Below the pieces are notes generated by a model. It was not told the origin of the DNA. It searched no databases and saw nothing but the letters and a program-made list of their open reading frames with translations. Positions 26,104 through 33,776 of a stretch of DNA of 64,000 nt are shown here, in pieces. The stretch spans positions 1 through 64,000 of the forward strand of contig CAKSNH010000008.1 in the NCBI GenBank assembly GCA_934476075.1, given 5' to 3'. Source of the stretch: an uncultured Clostridia bacterium (GTDB lineage Bacteria; Bacillota; Clostridia; UBA1381). Each line of letters opens with the position of its first letter. Position 1 is the stretch's first letter. Position numbers and translations under genes: made by a program.

Positions 26104-27771
26104 ATGAATTTGATAAAGAAAACCATAGATACAGATGTACTTATCATCGGCGGAGGAACGGCAGGCTGCTATGCGGCACTGACCATTGCCGAAAAATCAA
26201 ATCTGTCGGTGCTTATAGCAGAAAAGGCAAATATTAAACGCAGCGGCTGTCTTGCGGCAGGTGTAAATGCAATCAACGCATACATCGTAAAGGGCAGAAA
26301 ACCCGAAGATTACGTTGACTATGCCACCAATGACGCAAACAATATCGTCCGTCATGACTTGCTTTTGAGCATTGCAAAGCGTTTCAATGCCTGTACCGAA
26401 AAAATGGAACAGCTTGGACTTGTCATTCTAAAAGACGAAAACGGCGATTATGTTGCAAGAGGCAACCGAAACATAAAGATTAACGGCGAGAATTTCAAGC
26501 CTGTCATTGCAAAGGCGGTAAACGAACAGGAAAACATTGACGTGCTTAACAATGTCAATATCACAGACCTTATCGTGAAGAATAATAAAGTTTACGGTGC
26601 TGTCGGCTTTTCAATCGCAGACAATACCGCTTATGAAATACACGCAAAAGCGGTGCTTATCGCAACAGGCGGTGCGTCAGGACTTTACAAGCCGAATAAT
26701 CCGGGATTTTCAAAGCACAAAATGTGGTATCCGCCGTTCAATACGGGTGCCGGATATGCAATGGCACTGAAAGCCGGTGCGGAAATGACCACACTTGAAA
26801 TGAGATTTATCGCACTGAGATGTAAAGATACAATCGCTCCGACAGGCACTATCGCACAGGGTGTAGGTGCAAAGCAGATTAATTCAAAGGGCGATGTATA
26901 CGAAACAAAATACGGTCTTACCACAAGCGAGCGTGTATACGGCACTGTCGAGGAAAACCAAATCGGCAACGGGCCGTGTTACCTTAACACATTCGGCATT
27001 GATGACGAGAAAAACGACTCACTGCTTAAAGCATATCTGAACATGGCTCCGAGCCAGACTTTAAAGTGGGTGGAAAGCGGTAAAAATCCGAACGAGCAGA
27101 ACGTGGAAATATGCGGTACGGAACCGTATGTTGTAGGCGGTCACACCGCCGGCGGTATCTGGGTTGACACCAACCGCAGAAGTACGATTGACGGACTGTA
27201 CGCCGCAGGCGATGTTGCCGGTGCCTGTCCGCAGAAGTACGTTACGGGTGCATTGGCGGAGGGTGAAATTGCCGCCGAGGATATAATAAAAAATATCCAC
27301 GATAGCGGCAGTGTTTCATACGGCGATGATTTTGCCGCCGAATATGAAAAATATCTTAACAATACACATTCAGTATTTACGGCGGCTCAGCTTGAAGAAG
27401 CAATGCAGAAAGTCATGGACGAGTATGCGGGCGGAATTTCGACAAACTACCGGTTTAACGAAAAACAGCTTGACCTGGCAAAAGAGAAAATCGACCATAT
27501 AATTGATTTGACCGAAAGCCTCGGAGCAAAAAATATGCACGAGCTGATGTTTATATATGAGCTTAAAGAAAGACTGCTTGTCTGTCTTGCACTTTTGGCA
27601 CACTTAAAGTCGAGAAAAGAAACACGCTGGCATACATTCAATGAAAATCTTGACTATCCGAATACCGACAGCAAATTTGACTGTTATATAAATTCTGTTT
27701 TGCAAAACGGAGAAATAAAAACTTTCACAAGACCGCTTGTAAAGGAGGATTATTATGAGCATACGAATTGA
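26104..27771 (+). CDS. aprA: adenylylsulfate reductase alpha subunit (assimilatory-type AprA flavoprotein)
   Basis: A 555-residue FAD flavoprotein of the fumarate reductase/AprA superfamily. The dinucleotide loop GGGTAGCYAA is at about 16-25, and GGHTAGGIWVD and GLYAAGDVAGA mark the C-terminal FAD region. It should reduce APS to AMP and sulfite. It is shorter than the dissimilatory AprA of sulfate reducers (about 620-660). The partner ferredoxin subunit overlaps it and ATP sulfurylase genes follow, which decides the call over fumarate reductase or aspartate oxidase. No QmoABC complex is nearby, so electrons must come from elsewhere, perhaps ferredoxin or the thioredoxin system. PAPS reductase is not encoded here. 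Confidence 0.85.
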   Translation: MNLIKKTIDTDVLIIGGGTAGCYAALTIAEKSNLSVLIAEKANIKRSGCLAAGVNAINAYIVKGRKPEDYVDYATNDANNIVRHDLLLSIAKRFNACTEKMEQLGLVILKDENGDYVARGNRNIKINGENFKPVIAKAVNEQENIDVLNNVNITDLIVKNNKVYGAVGFSIADNTAYEIHAKAVLIATGGASGLYKPNNPGFSKHKMWYPPFNTGAGYAMALKAGAEMTTLEMRFIALRCKDTIAPTGTIAQGVGAKQINSKGDVYETKYGLTTSERVYGTVEENQIGNGPCYLNTFGIDDEKNDSLLKAYLNMAPSQTLKWVESGKNPNEQNVEICGTEPYVVGGHTAGGIWVDTNRRSTIDGLYAAGDVAGACPQKYVTGALAEGEIAAEDIIKNIHDSGSVSYGDDFAAEYEKYLNNTHSVFTAAQLEEAMQKVMDEYAGGISTNYRFNEKQLDLAKEKIDHIIDLTESLGAKNMHELMFIYELKERLLVCLALLAHLKSRKETRWHTFNENLDYPNTDSKFDCYINSVLQNGEIKTFTRPLVKEDYYEHTN

Positions 27772-28066
27772 CCGCAGTAAATGTGTAGGCTGCATGAAAT
27801 GTGCCGAAGTCTGTCCGGGTACGCTTATCGGCAAAGAGGGCGGAAAAGCGGTTATGCAGTATCCCGACCTGTGCTGGGGGTGCGTATCTTGCGTAAAAGA
27901 GTGCAGAGTCGGTGCTATCAAGTTTTTCCTTGGTGCTGATATAGGCGGCAGAGGAAGTACGCTTAGCGTCACGACAGAGGGCGATATACTCCACTGGAAC
28001 ATAGACAAATACGACGGAAGCCGTATCACAATAGATGTAAATTCAAAAAATTCAAATAAGTATTAG
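27755..28066 (+). CDS. aprB: adenylylsulfate reductase beta subunit (ferredoxin, AprB)
   Basis: A 103-residue ferredoxin with two 4Fe-4S sites: C-x2-C-x2-C-x3-C in [13 protein letters not shown], and [11 protein letters not shown] near residue 46. A short beta tail follows. It carries electrons to the AprA flavin. It overlaps the 3' end of aprA by 17 bases, which implies tight coupling. It is shorter than dissimilatory AprB (about 150), lacking most of the C-terminal tail that wraps AprA, in line with the smaller alpha subunit. Confidence 0.87.
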   Translation: MSIRIDRSKCVGCMKCAEVCPGTLIGKEGGKAVMQYPDLCWGCVSCVKECRVGAIKFFLGADIGGRGSTLSVTTEGDILHWNIDKYDGSRITIDVNSKNSNKY

Positions 28067-28080
28067 AAAAGGAGAAAGTT

Positions 28081-28983
28081 ATGAGCGAACGTTCACATTT
28101 AGACGATTTGGAAGCCGAAGCAATATACATAATAAGAGAAGTTGCGGCGGAATGCGAAAAACCGGTAATGCTTTATTCAATAGGTAAGGATTCATCGGTA
28201 ATGCTGCATTTGGCAATGAAAGCATTCTATCCGGAAAAACCGCCGTTCCCATTCCTTCATGTAAACACAACATGGAAATTCCACGAGATGATAGAGTTTC
28301 GTGACAAGGTGGCAAAAAAATACGGCATAGAGATGCTTGAATATATCAATCAGGACGGTGTAAAGCAAGGCATTAACCCATTCGACCACGGTTCTGCATA
28401 CACCGATATAATGAAAACACAAGCCCTGAAACAGGCACTTAACAAATACGGTTTCACAGCTGCGTTCGGCGGCGGCAGACGTGACGAAGAAAAATCCCGT
28501 GCAAAGGAACGTATCTTCTCATTCCGTAACGCATCTCACGCATGGGACCCGAAAAATCAAAGACCGGAAATGTGGAAACTTTACAACACCGAGATAAACA
28601 AAGGTGAAAGCATCAGAGTATTCCCTATTTCAAACTGGACGGAAAAAGACATTTGGCAATATATTAAACGTGAAAATATAGATATAGTACCTTTGTACTT
28701 TGCAAAGGAAAGACCTGTCGTATATCGTGACGGCAATATAATCATGGTTGACGATGACAGACTTCCTCTGAAAGAGGGCGAAAAACCCGAATATAAATCG
28801 GTTCGTTTCCGTACATTGGGCTGTTATCCACTTACGGGCGGTGTTGAAAGTACAGCAGCAACACTTGATGAAATTATAGAAGAAACGTTAAGCAGTGTCG
28901 AATCGGAACGTACAAGTCGTGTAATTGATAATGACGGCGGTGCTGCCAGCATGGAAAAAAGAAAGAGAGAAGGTTACTTTTAA
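28081..28983 (+). CDS. cysD: sulfate adenylyltransferase subunit 2
   Basis: The catalytic subunit of ATP sulfurylase makes APS and pyrophosphate from ATP and sulfate. The 300 residues match E. coli CysD. The PP-loop [17 protein letters not shown] is near 40, and [22 protein letters not shown] carries substrate-binding residues. It overlaps cysN by one base at its stop codon, and its ATG follows an AAAGGAG site. The gene has no visible damage. Confidence 0.95.
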   Translation: MSERSHLDDLEAEAIYIIREVAAECEKPVMLYSIGKDSSVMLHLAMKAFYPEKPPFPFLHVNTTWKFHEMIEFRDKVAKKYGIEMLEYINQDGVKQGINPFDHGSAYTDIMKTQALKQALNKYGFTAAFGGGRRDEEKSRAKERIFSFRNASHAWDPKNQRPEMWKLYNTEINKGESIRVFPISNWTEKDIWQYIKRENIDIVPLYFAKERPVVYRDGNIIMVDDDRLPLKEGEKPEYKSVRFRTLGCYPLTGGVESTAATLDEIIEETLSSVESERTSRVIDNDGGAASMEKRKREGYF

Positions 28984-30680
28984 TGAATGGACTACTAAAA
29001 TTTATAACCTGCGGAAGTGTGGATGACGGAAAATCAACACTTATCGGTCATATCCTTTATGACTCAAAACTACTTTACGCCGACCAAGAAAAAGCTCTTT
29101 TGCTTGACAGTAAAGTCGGTTCACGAGGCGGCGAAATAGATTATTCTCTTTTGCTTGACGGCTTGATGGCAGAAAGAGAACAGGGTATCACAATCGACGT
29201 TGCATATCGTTATTTCACAACCGACAAACGCAGCTTTATCGTTGCCGACACACCGGGGCATGAAGAATATACCCGTAACATGGCGGTTGGTGCGTCATTT
29301 GCCGACCTTGCCGTTATCCTTACAGACGCAACACAGGGCGTGCTTGTGCAGACAAGACGTCACGCAAGAATTTGTAAGCTGATGGGTATCCGCTATTTTG
29401 TATTTGCGGTTAATAAGATGGACTTGGCAAATTACAGCGAGGAAACCTTCAACAAAATCACCGCACAAATCAAGGAACTTGCCGATGAGCTTAAATTGGA
29501 GTCGGTACAAATCATTCCCGTAAGTGCAACAGAGGGTGACAACGTAACAAAGAAATCCGACAATATGCCGTGGTATACGGACGAAACACTTTTGAGCTAT
29601 CTTGAAAATATCGATATTGCACAAGAGCAGAACGATACAGGCTTTGCATTGCCTGTTCAGCGTGTGTGCCGTCCCGACCATAATTTCCGAGGATTTCAAG
29701 GTCAGATTGAAGCGGGCAAAATCTCTGTCGGAGATAGTATAAAAGCATTGCCTAGCAATGAAACCGCCGAAGTTAAGAGTATTTATATCGGCGATAAGCC
29801 GGCAGACAGTGCCGCAGTCGGTCAGCCTGTCACAATTCAGCTTTCAAAGGAAGTTGACGTATCGAGAGGCTGTGTATTGGTGGACGAAAATTCCGCCGTT
29901 TCCGCACACGCTGCCGTTGACGCAACAATCCTGTGGATGGACGATGACGCTCTTGTACTTGGCAAAGAATATCTGCTTAAACTTGGCACAAAGCATATTC
30001 CTGCAACAATCAGCAAGATTATCTATAAAACAGATGTAAACACCGGCAAGCATATTGACGATACAAAAATCGTCAAGAACGAGATTGCATTCTGCCGTAT
30101 TGAATTTGCCGAAAAAATCATTCTTGAAACATTTGAAGAAAACAGAACATTGGGTGAATTTATCCTAATCGACAGAATTACTCATGCAACATCTGCCTGC
30201 GGTGTAGTCGAAAAAGCTATTGACGAAACCGATAAAAAACCATACTTTGTAAACGGTGATATTACCTCCCGTGGATTTGTATTTGAAGAATTCTATTTCA
30301 ATCTTGAAAACTCATTCGCCAAAAAGCCTGTTGACGATACAAAGCAATACACAGTAGGCGATGAAGTCAAAGTTGAGGGCAACACATTTAAGTACCCTGA
30401 CTACTTTGATATTATCTCGGTTGAGGACAACGCCGCAATCCTTGTAAGGGACAGAAAGATAACCGATATTGTAAGACTTTCGGACTATAAATACAGCGGT
30501 ATTCCGCTTGTCGATACTCGTGGATTTGCACTTGACATCACAAATGCAGCCGATTTGCAGAACTTCATCTACGAATACAATTCACTTGCCGACGATAAGA
30601 AAGTACAGGCATTTAATAAGTGGGCAAAATTTGAAGTATACAGACGAATTATTTTCAGTGATAATTTCTGGATTATTTAA
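28983..30680 (+). CDS. cysN: sulfate adenylyltransferase subunit 1 (GTPase) with C-terminal extension
   Basis: This elongation-factor-like GTPase drives ATP sulfurylase. G1 is GSVDDGKSTLIGH near 11, G3 DTPGHEEYTRNMA near 87, and G4 NKMD near 145. Beta-barrel domains II and III run to about 425. The remaining 140 residues extend beyond E. coli CysN (475) and do not contain an APS kinase P-loop, so this is not a CysNC fusion. I do not recognise this tail. The stop codon TAA lies within the terminal TTAA of the MITE-like element, so the last residues may have changed on insertion. No separate CysC is present, as expected if APS is reduced directly. Confidence 0.93.
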   Translation: MNGLLKFITCGSVDDGKSTLIGHILYDSKLLYADQEKALLLDSKVGSRGGEIDYSLLLDGLMAEREQGITIDVAYRYFTTDKRSFIVADTPGHEEYTRNMAVGASFADLAVILTDATQGVLVQTRRHARICKLMGIRYFVFAVNKMDLANYSEETFNKITAQIKELADELKLESVQIIPVSATEGDNVTKKSDNMPWYTDETLLSYLENIDIAQEQNDTGFALPVQRVCRPDHNFRGFQGQIEAGKISVGDSIKALPSNETAEVKSIYIGDKPADSAAVGQPVTIQLSKEVDVSRGCVLVDENSAVSAHAAVDATILWMDDDALVLGKEYLLKLGTKHIPATISKIIYKTDVNTGKHIDDTKIVKNEIAFCRIEFAEKIILETFEENRTLGEFILIDRITHATSACGVVEKAIDETDKKPYFVNGDITSRGFVFEEFYFNLENSFAKKPVDDTKQYTVGDEVKVEGNTFKYPDYFDIISVEDNAAILVRDRKITDIVRLSDYKYSGIPLVDTRGFALDITNAADLQNFIYEYNSLADDKKVQAFNKWAKFEVYRRIIFSDNFWII

Positions 30681-30855
30681 GGCGACACCGCACAAAGATT
30701 GTGCGTAAGATGCGAAGTCAGATTTTTCGTCAGATTGTATAAAAATTTTGCAGTCATACTACTGTATGATAAGAAATTTTTGTGCAATATGACAAAAATA
30801 CGCAAGCAGATTGCGTGCAAAGTTCAAAAACGTTCTTTGTGCGGTGTTGCCTTAA
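30677..30855. mobile_element. MITE-like element, terminal inverted repeats
   Basis: The ends are about 23-bp inverted repeats (TTAAGGCGACACCGCACAAA and, inverted, TTAAGGCAACACCGCACAAA) with one clear mismatch. The interior is an imperfect palindrome centred on TCATAC-TACT-GTATGA. It has no coding capacity and is about 179 bp, the size of a non-autonomous element. TTAA at each end may be the target duplication. It abuts cysN and may provide its stop codon. Confidence 0.7.
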
Positions 30856-30862
30856 TATGAAC

Positions 30863-30894
30863 TTAGGGCAAGCCGAACGGCTTGCCCTATTTTT
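30863..30894 (+). terminator. terminator of the sulfate-assimilation operon
   Basis: TAGGGCAAGCC and GGCTTGCCCTA form an 11-bp stem with loop GAAC, followed by Ts. It lies beyond the MITE-like element, so the element is transcribed with cysN. Confidence 0.85.
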
Positions 30895-31254
30895 GTGCGG
30901 TAAATAATCCGTTTTGCAATGCTCTGTTTCTGCCCTTGCTCCCGTTAAAACCACATCTTGCCAACCCCACCGTTATCAACAATAATCCATATCCTTGTTT
31001 AGCGATATTTAATCGAATACCAACCCACTCCGCCGTTATCAATAACCGTTACTTATCCATTTTGTAAAGCCCCGACCCGTCCACAAAAGCACAATATCGC
31101 ACTTTAACGAGTTTTATCGTCTTGCAAACAAATTTAGTTTCAAACTCACTTTTGCCCTCTCCCATGGTTCTTTTCAGCCTTCTAGCCGTACTTTCACTAT
31201 CGGGCAGTATTTATTTCCCACTGAATTTTTCGTGCAAAGCCTAAATTCAGGCAG
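30895..31254. other. gene-free stretch
   Basis: No frame has a convincing start or composition. The plus strand is pyrimidine-rich, with a loose duplication of CCGTTATCAA (near 30978 and 31034). It may be decayed sequence between two terminators. Confidence 0.4.
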
Positions 31255-31292
31255 CAAAAAAACCGTTTTAAGGCTTTGCCTTAAAACGGTTT
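31255..31292 (-). terminator. terminator of rpsF-ssb-rpsR
   Basis: AAACCGTTTTAAGGC and GCCTTAAAACGGTTT give a perfect 15-bp stem, followed by Ts on the minus strand. Confidence 0.9.
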
Positions 31293-31303
31293 ATAAATCA
31301 TAA

Positions 31304-31549
31304 TTATTCAGCTACAAATGGTAGTAAAGCAATGTGTCTTGCACGTTTGATAGCTTCTGTAAGCTGTCTTTGGTGCTTAGCACAGTTACCGCTGATTCTT
31401 CTAGGAACAATCTTACCTTTTTCAGAAATATATCTTCTAAGCTTAGCTGTATCCTTGTAATCTATTGAATCAACCTTATCTACGCAGAATACGCAAACTT
31501 TTCTCTTTGCACGTCTGCTTCTCATAGGTCTTTCAGTTCTTTCAGCCAT
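31304..31549 (-). CDS. rpsR: 30S ribosomal protein S18
   Basis: The 81-residue small-subunit protein binds next to S6 on 16S rRNA. It is the last gene of the usual rpsF-ssb-rpsR order. Conserved segments are [21 protein letters not shown] (shortened: PRRISG) and HIALLPF at the end. It keeps cysteines (CVFC and one in GNCAKHQRQ), so it may be a zinc-capable form. A long hairpin terminator follows at once. Confidence 0.97.
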   Translation of the reverse strand: MAERTERPMRSRRAKRKVCVFCVDKVDSIDYKDTAKLRRYISEKGKIVPRRISGNCAKHQRQLTEAIKRARHIALLPFVAE

Positions 31550-31580
31550 GGTCTTACCTCCTCACAATTTTTATCTTAAA

Positions 31581-32102
31581 TTAAAACGGCAAATCGTCTT
31601 CCGAACCGTCGATAGTTGAAAAACCATTAGTGTCAAATCCGCCGAAATCCGTACTTCCGGCATTACCCGGAAAACTGTTAGTCTGCGGAGCCGGAGCAGA
31701 CTGATTAAATCCGCCCGCATTACCGAATGAATTTCCGCCGTAGTTACCGCCAAAATCCTGAGATTGTTGGTGTTGTCCTCCGCCGCTTGTCTTTTCACCG
31801 GTAAAATACACTTCATCAGCGACCACTTCGGTAGCATAATTTCTTTTGCCATCGGAGCCGTCCCAACTTCTTGTCTGAATACTTCCCACAACGGCAATCA
31901 TATTGCCCTTATGAAAATATCTGCAAAGGAACTCCGCCTGCTGACGCCATGCCACACAACTTATGAAATCCGCCGTTTGCTGACCTTCCTTTGCGAAACG
32001 TCTGTTCACGGCAATCGTAAATCTTGCAACGGAAACGCCGTTCGGAGTCTGTCTCATTTCAGGGTCCGCAGTCAAACGGCCCATTAAAATTGCCTTATTC
32101 AT
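31581..32102 (-). CDS. ssb: single-stranded DNA-binding protein
   Basis: A 173-residue replication and repair protein. The OB fold covers about 1-110, with MNKAILMGRLTADPEMR at the start and FISCVAWRQQAEF inside. A Gly-, Asn- and Gln-rich flexible linker follows. The acidic tip DDLPF recruits partner proteins. It lies between rpsF and rpsR and is expected to be co-transcribed. The length is normal for Firmicute SsbA. Confidence 0.96.
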   Translation of the reverse strand: MNKAILMGRLTADPEMRQTPNGVSVARFTIAVNRRFAKEGQQTADFISCVAWRQQAEFLCRYFHKGNMIAVVGSIQTRSWDGSDGKRNYATEVVADEVYFTGEKTSGGGQHQQSQDFGGNYGGNSFGNAGGFNQSAPAPQTNSFPGNAGSTDFGGFDTNGFSTIDGSEDDLPF

Positions 32103-32144
32103 TGATATTGCTCCTTTTCAATTCGGGGTTATTCTGACAGCGAA

Positions 32145-32444
32145 TTATTCAGCATCTTTTCTGATGATGATAGTTCTAAGAACACCGTCAGTAATTCTGT
32201 AATTTCTGTCTAATTCCTTAGGGAATTCAGAATTTGACTTAAAGTTTACCAATACATAGTAACCTTCTGTTCTGTCAGCAATTTCGTAAGCAAGCTTTCT
32301 CTTACCCCATTCGTCAACAGATTCTACTGTACCGTTAGCAGCGATTAGTGCTGTAAACTTTTCGATAAGAGCCTTTGTCTTATCTTCTTCCAAACCTGCG
32401 TCAATGATAAAAATTGTTTCATAACTGTTCAAAATTTCAGTCAT
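32145..32444 (-). CDS. rpsF: 30S ribosomal protein S6
   Basis: The first gene of the operon encodes a 99-residue protein with the ferredoxin-like S6 fold (YETIFIIDAGLEEDK start; YVLVNFKSN core). It pairs with S18 on the 30S platform. AAGGAGGTG precedes the ATG. The leader carries several hairpins that may bind the S6-S18 complex for feedback control. No C-terminal glutamate tail as in E. coli is present. Confidence 0.96.
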   Translation of the reverse strand: MTEILNSYETIFIIDAGLEEDKTKALIEKFTALIAANGTVESVDEWGKRKLAYEIADRTEGYYVLVNFKSNSEFPKELDRNYRITDGVLRTIIIRKDAE

Positions 32445-32461
32445 TCTCTACACCTCCTTAT

Positions 32462-32515
32462 GGACTTATGTCCCGAGAACCTACTCTCGGGCAAGGATAT
32501 TCGGCATACACCGAA
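32462..32515 (-). promoter_or_regulatory. rpsF leader hairpins (candidate S6:S18 feedback site)
   Basis: Three small stems: TTCGG/CCGAA (32500-32515), CCCGAGA/TCTCGGG (32472-32491) and GGAC/GTCC (32462-32473), the last two sharing bases. Leaders of rpsF operons in many bacteria bind S6:S18 through a CCG-containing structure. The position fits; the exact fold is not proven here. Confidence 0.4.
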
Positions 32516-32522
32516 CTATAAT

Positions 32523-32551
32523 ATTATATACTGCATTGCACAGCTTGTCAA
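32523..32551 (-). promoter_or_regulatory. rpsF operon promoter
   Basis: TTGACA (32551-32546) and TATAAT (32528-32523) on the minus strand are 17 bp apart, a perfect match. The -35 overlaps the last codons of the XRE regulator gene. Confidence 0.85.
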
Positions 32552-32883
32552 GGATTTTGCACCAAAAAATCAAAATATTTTTTCACTCTGTCCCTGTTGT
32601 CGCTGGAAAGGACAGACAAATCCAATATATTATCGTTAGAATTTTCGGAATTGTCAATATAGTTTTTCTGATTGCTCCGGCAGCACAGATAATCAACCGA
32701 CACATCAAAAAACTCCGATAATTTACCCCAAATATTAATGTCGGGAGCTCTCGAACCGATTTCCCAATTTGCCACGCATGATGAAGTCACCTCCAAATAT
32801 TCAGCCAACTCCCCCTGCGACACACCTTTTTCAACTCTAAGGTTTCGTATGCGTTCGCCGAAAGCCTTTTTCTCAACTGCCAT
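32548..32883 (-). CDS. XRE-family helix-turn-helix regulator
   Basis: A 111-residue DNA-binding protein. The lambda-repressor-like HTH covers about 9-65: RIRNLRVEKGVSQGELAEYLEV then SSCVANWEIGSRAPD (shortened). The C-terminal half is charged and unassigned. It is divergent from thiT, so it could control that promoter or its own, but no operator is clear. It has an AGGAGGG ribosome site. Its target is unknown. Confidence 0.8.
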   Translation of the reverse strand: MAVEKKAFGERIRNLRVEKGVSQGELAEYLEVTSSCVANWEIGSRAPDINIWGKLSEFFDVSVDYLCCRSNQKNYIDNSENSNDNILDLSVLSSDNRDRVKKYFDFLVQNP

Positions 32884-33043
32884 ATAATCCCTCCTAAACT
32901 CAATCGCACATATTTATATAAACTTATTCTAAAACTATACCTATTATATCTTACATTCTTTTTTTCAATTTTTAAAGGGTTTATTGTCAGTTGTTAAAAA
33001 AATTTAATTTTTAAGACACAAAATTTTAACGTTTCGATATAAC

Positions 33044-33072
33044 TTGACAAAATCTGCATTAAATTATACAAT
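33044..33072 (+). promoter_or_regulatory. thiT promoter
   Basis: TTGACA (33044-33049) and TACAAT (33067-33072) are 17 bp apart. The leader is only about 30 bases, too short for a TPP riboswitch. Confidence 0.8.
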
Positions 33073-33107
33073 ATTTAACGGAACATTTTTTATGGGAGGA
33101 CAAAAAA

Positions 33108-33638
33108 ATGCAAAATAAAAGATTGATGTCATTGACAGAGTCTGCACTTATGGCGGCTCTGTCGATAATTATGAGCTTAATCATAGTGTGGAAAATGCCG
33201 CAGGGCGGTTCAATCACTATCGGGTGTATGCTGCCTATCGTGATTATCTCTATCCGCCGAGGTACTCTGTGGGGTGTGCTTACGGGCGTGGTATCGGGAA
33301 TTATACAGTTTATCATAACGGGCGAGGCTTTTCACCCTCTTTCCGTGCTTATCGATTATGTATTTGCATACGGAATTGTCGGCATTGCGGGACTTGTCAA
33401 AGGCAATCCGCTTAAAGTCGGAATCGGAGCGTTTATCGGCTGTGCCGCAAGATTTATCATGCACCTTCTAAGCGGTGCACTGATATTTGCATCATACGCA
33501 CCCGAAGGTCAAAATCCGTGGGTTTATTCGTTATTATACAACGGAAGTTATATGGTTCCCGAAACAATCGTTACTATCGTTGAAGCTGTTCTTTTGTACA
33601 TTTTTGCGAAAAAACTCTTTTTACCAAAATTGAAGTAA
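33108..33638 (+). CDS. thiT: ECF transporter S component, thiamine (ThiT-like)
   Basis: A 176-residue integral membrane protein with about six helices. ThiT signature features are the IIWVWKMPQGGS-like segment (here IVWKMPQGGSITIG, near 26-39), and the aromatic/acidic patch near YNGSYMVPE. It binds thiamine and works with the shared EcfA-EcfA'-EcfT module, which is not in the window. GGGAGG precedes the ATG. Unusually for thiT there is no room for a TPP riboswitch. A strong hairpin terminator follows. Confidence 0.85.
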   Translation: MQNKRLMSLTESALMAALSIIMSLIIVWKMPQGGSITIGCMLPIVIISIRRGTLWGVLTGVVSGIIQFIITGEAFHPLSVLIDYVFAYGIVGIAGLVKGNPLKVGIGAFIGCAARFIMHLLSGALIFASYAPEGQNPWVYSLLYNGSYMVPETIVTIVEAVLLYIFAKKLFLPKLK

Positions 33639-33642
33639 TAGA

Positions 33643-33676
33643 AAAAGCACTTTTCGGTTTCGCCGAAAAGTGCTTT
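33643..33676 (+). terminator. terminator of thiT
   Basis: AAAGCACTTTTCGG and CCGAAAAGTGCTTT form a 14-bp stem followed by a T-rich tract. It borders dispersed repeat copy B. Confidence 0.85.
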
Positions 33677-33680
33677 ATTT

Positions 33681-33776
33681 CTTTAATTTGTAGGAAATTG
33701 CGTAAAACGTAATTACGAAAATCAAAAATTCCGCCTTATTCCTACTCCCACAGGCGGAGTATCAAAAGCTTTTTTA
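33681..33776 (-). repeat. dispersed intergenic repeat, copy B (diverged)
   Basis: It shares TAGGAAATTGCGTAAAACG and a following ATCAAAAAT word with copies A and D, then diverges (CCGCCTTATTCCTACTCCCA). It ends at the malQ stop codon, so the repeat edge coincides with the gene end. Confidence 0.7.

Noticed and set aside
28983..30680. CysNC fusion with APS kinase
   Set aside because: The C-terminal extension has no kinase P-loop, and downstream AprAB chemistry does not need PAPS.
30677..30855. Attenuator or riboswitch at the end of cysN
   Set aside because: The matched 23-bp inverted ends and central palindrome fit a mobile element, and it lies downstream of the last gene of the operon.
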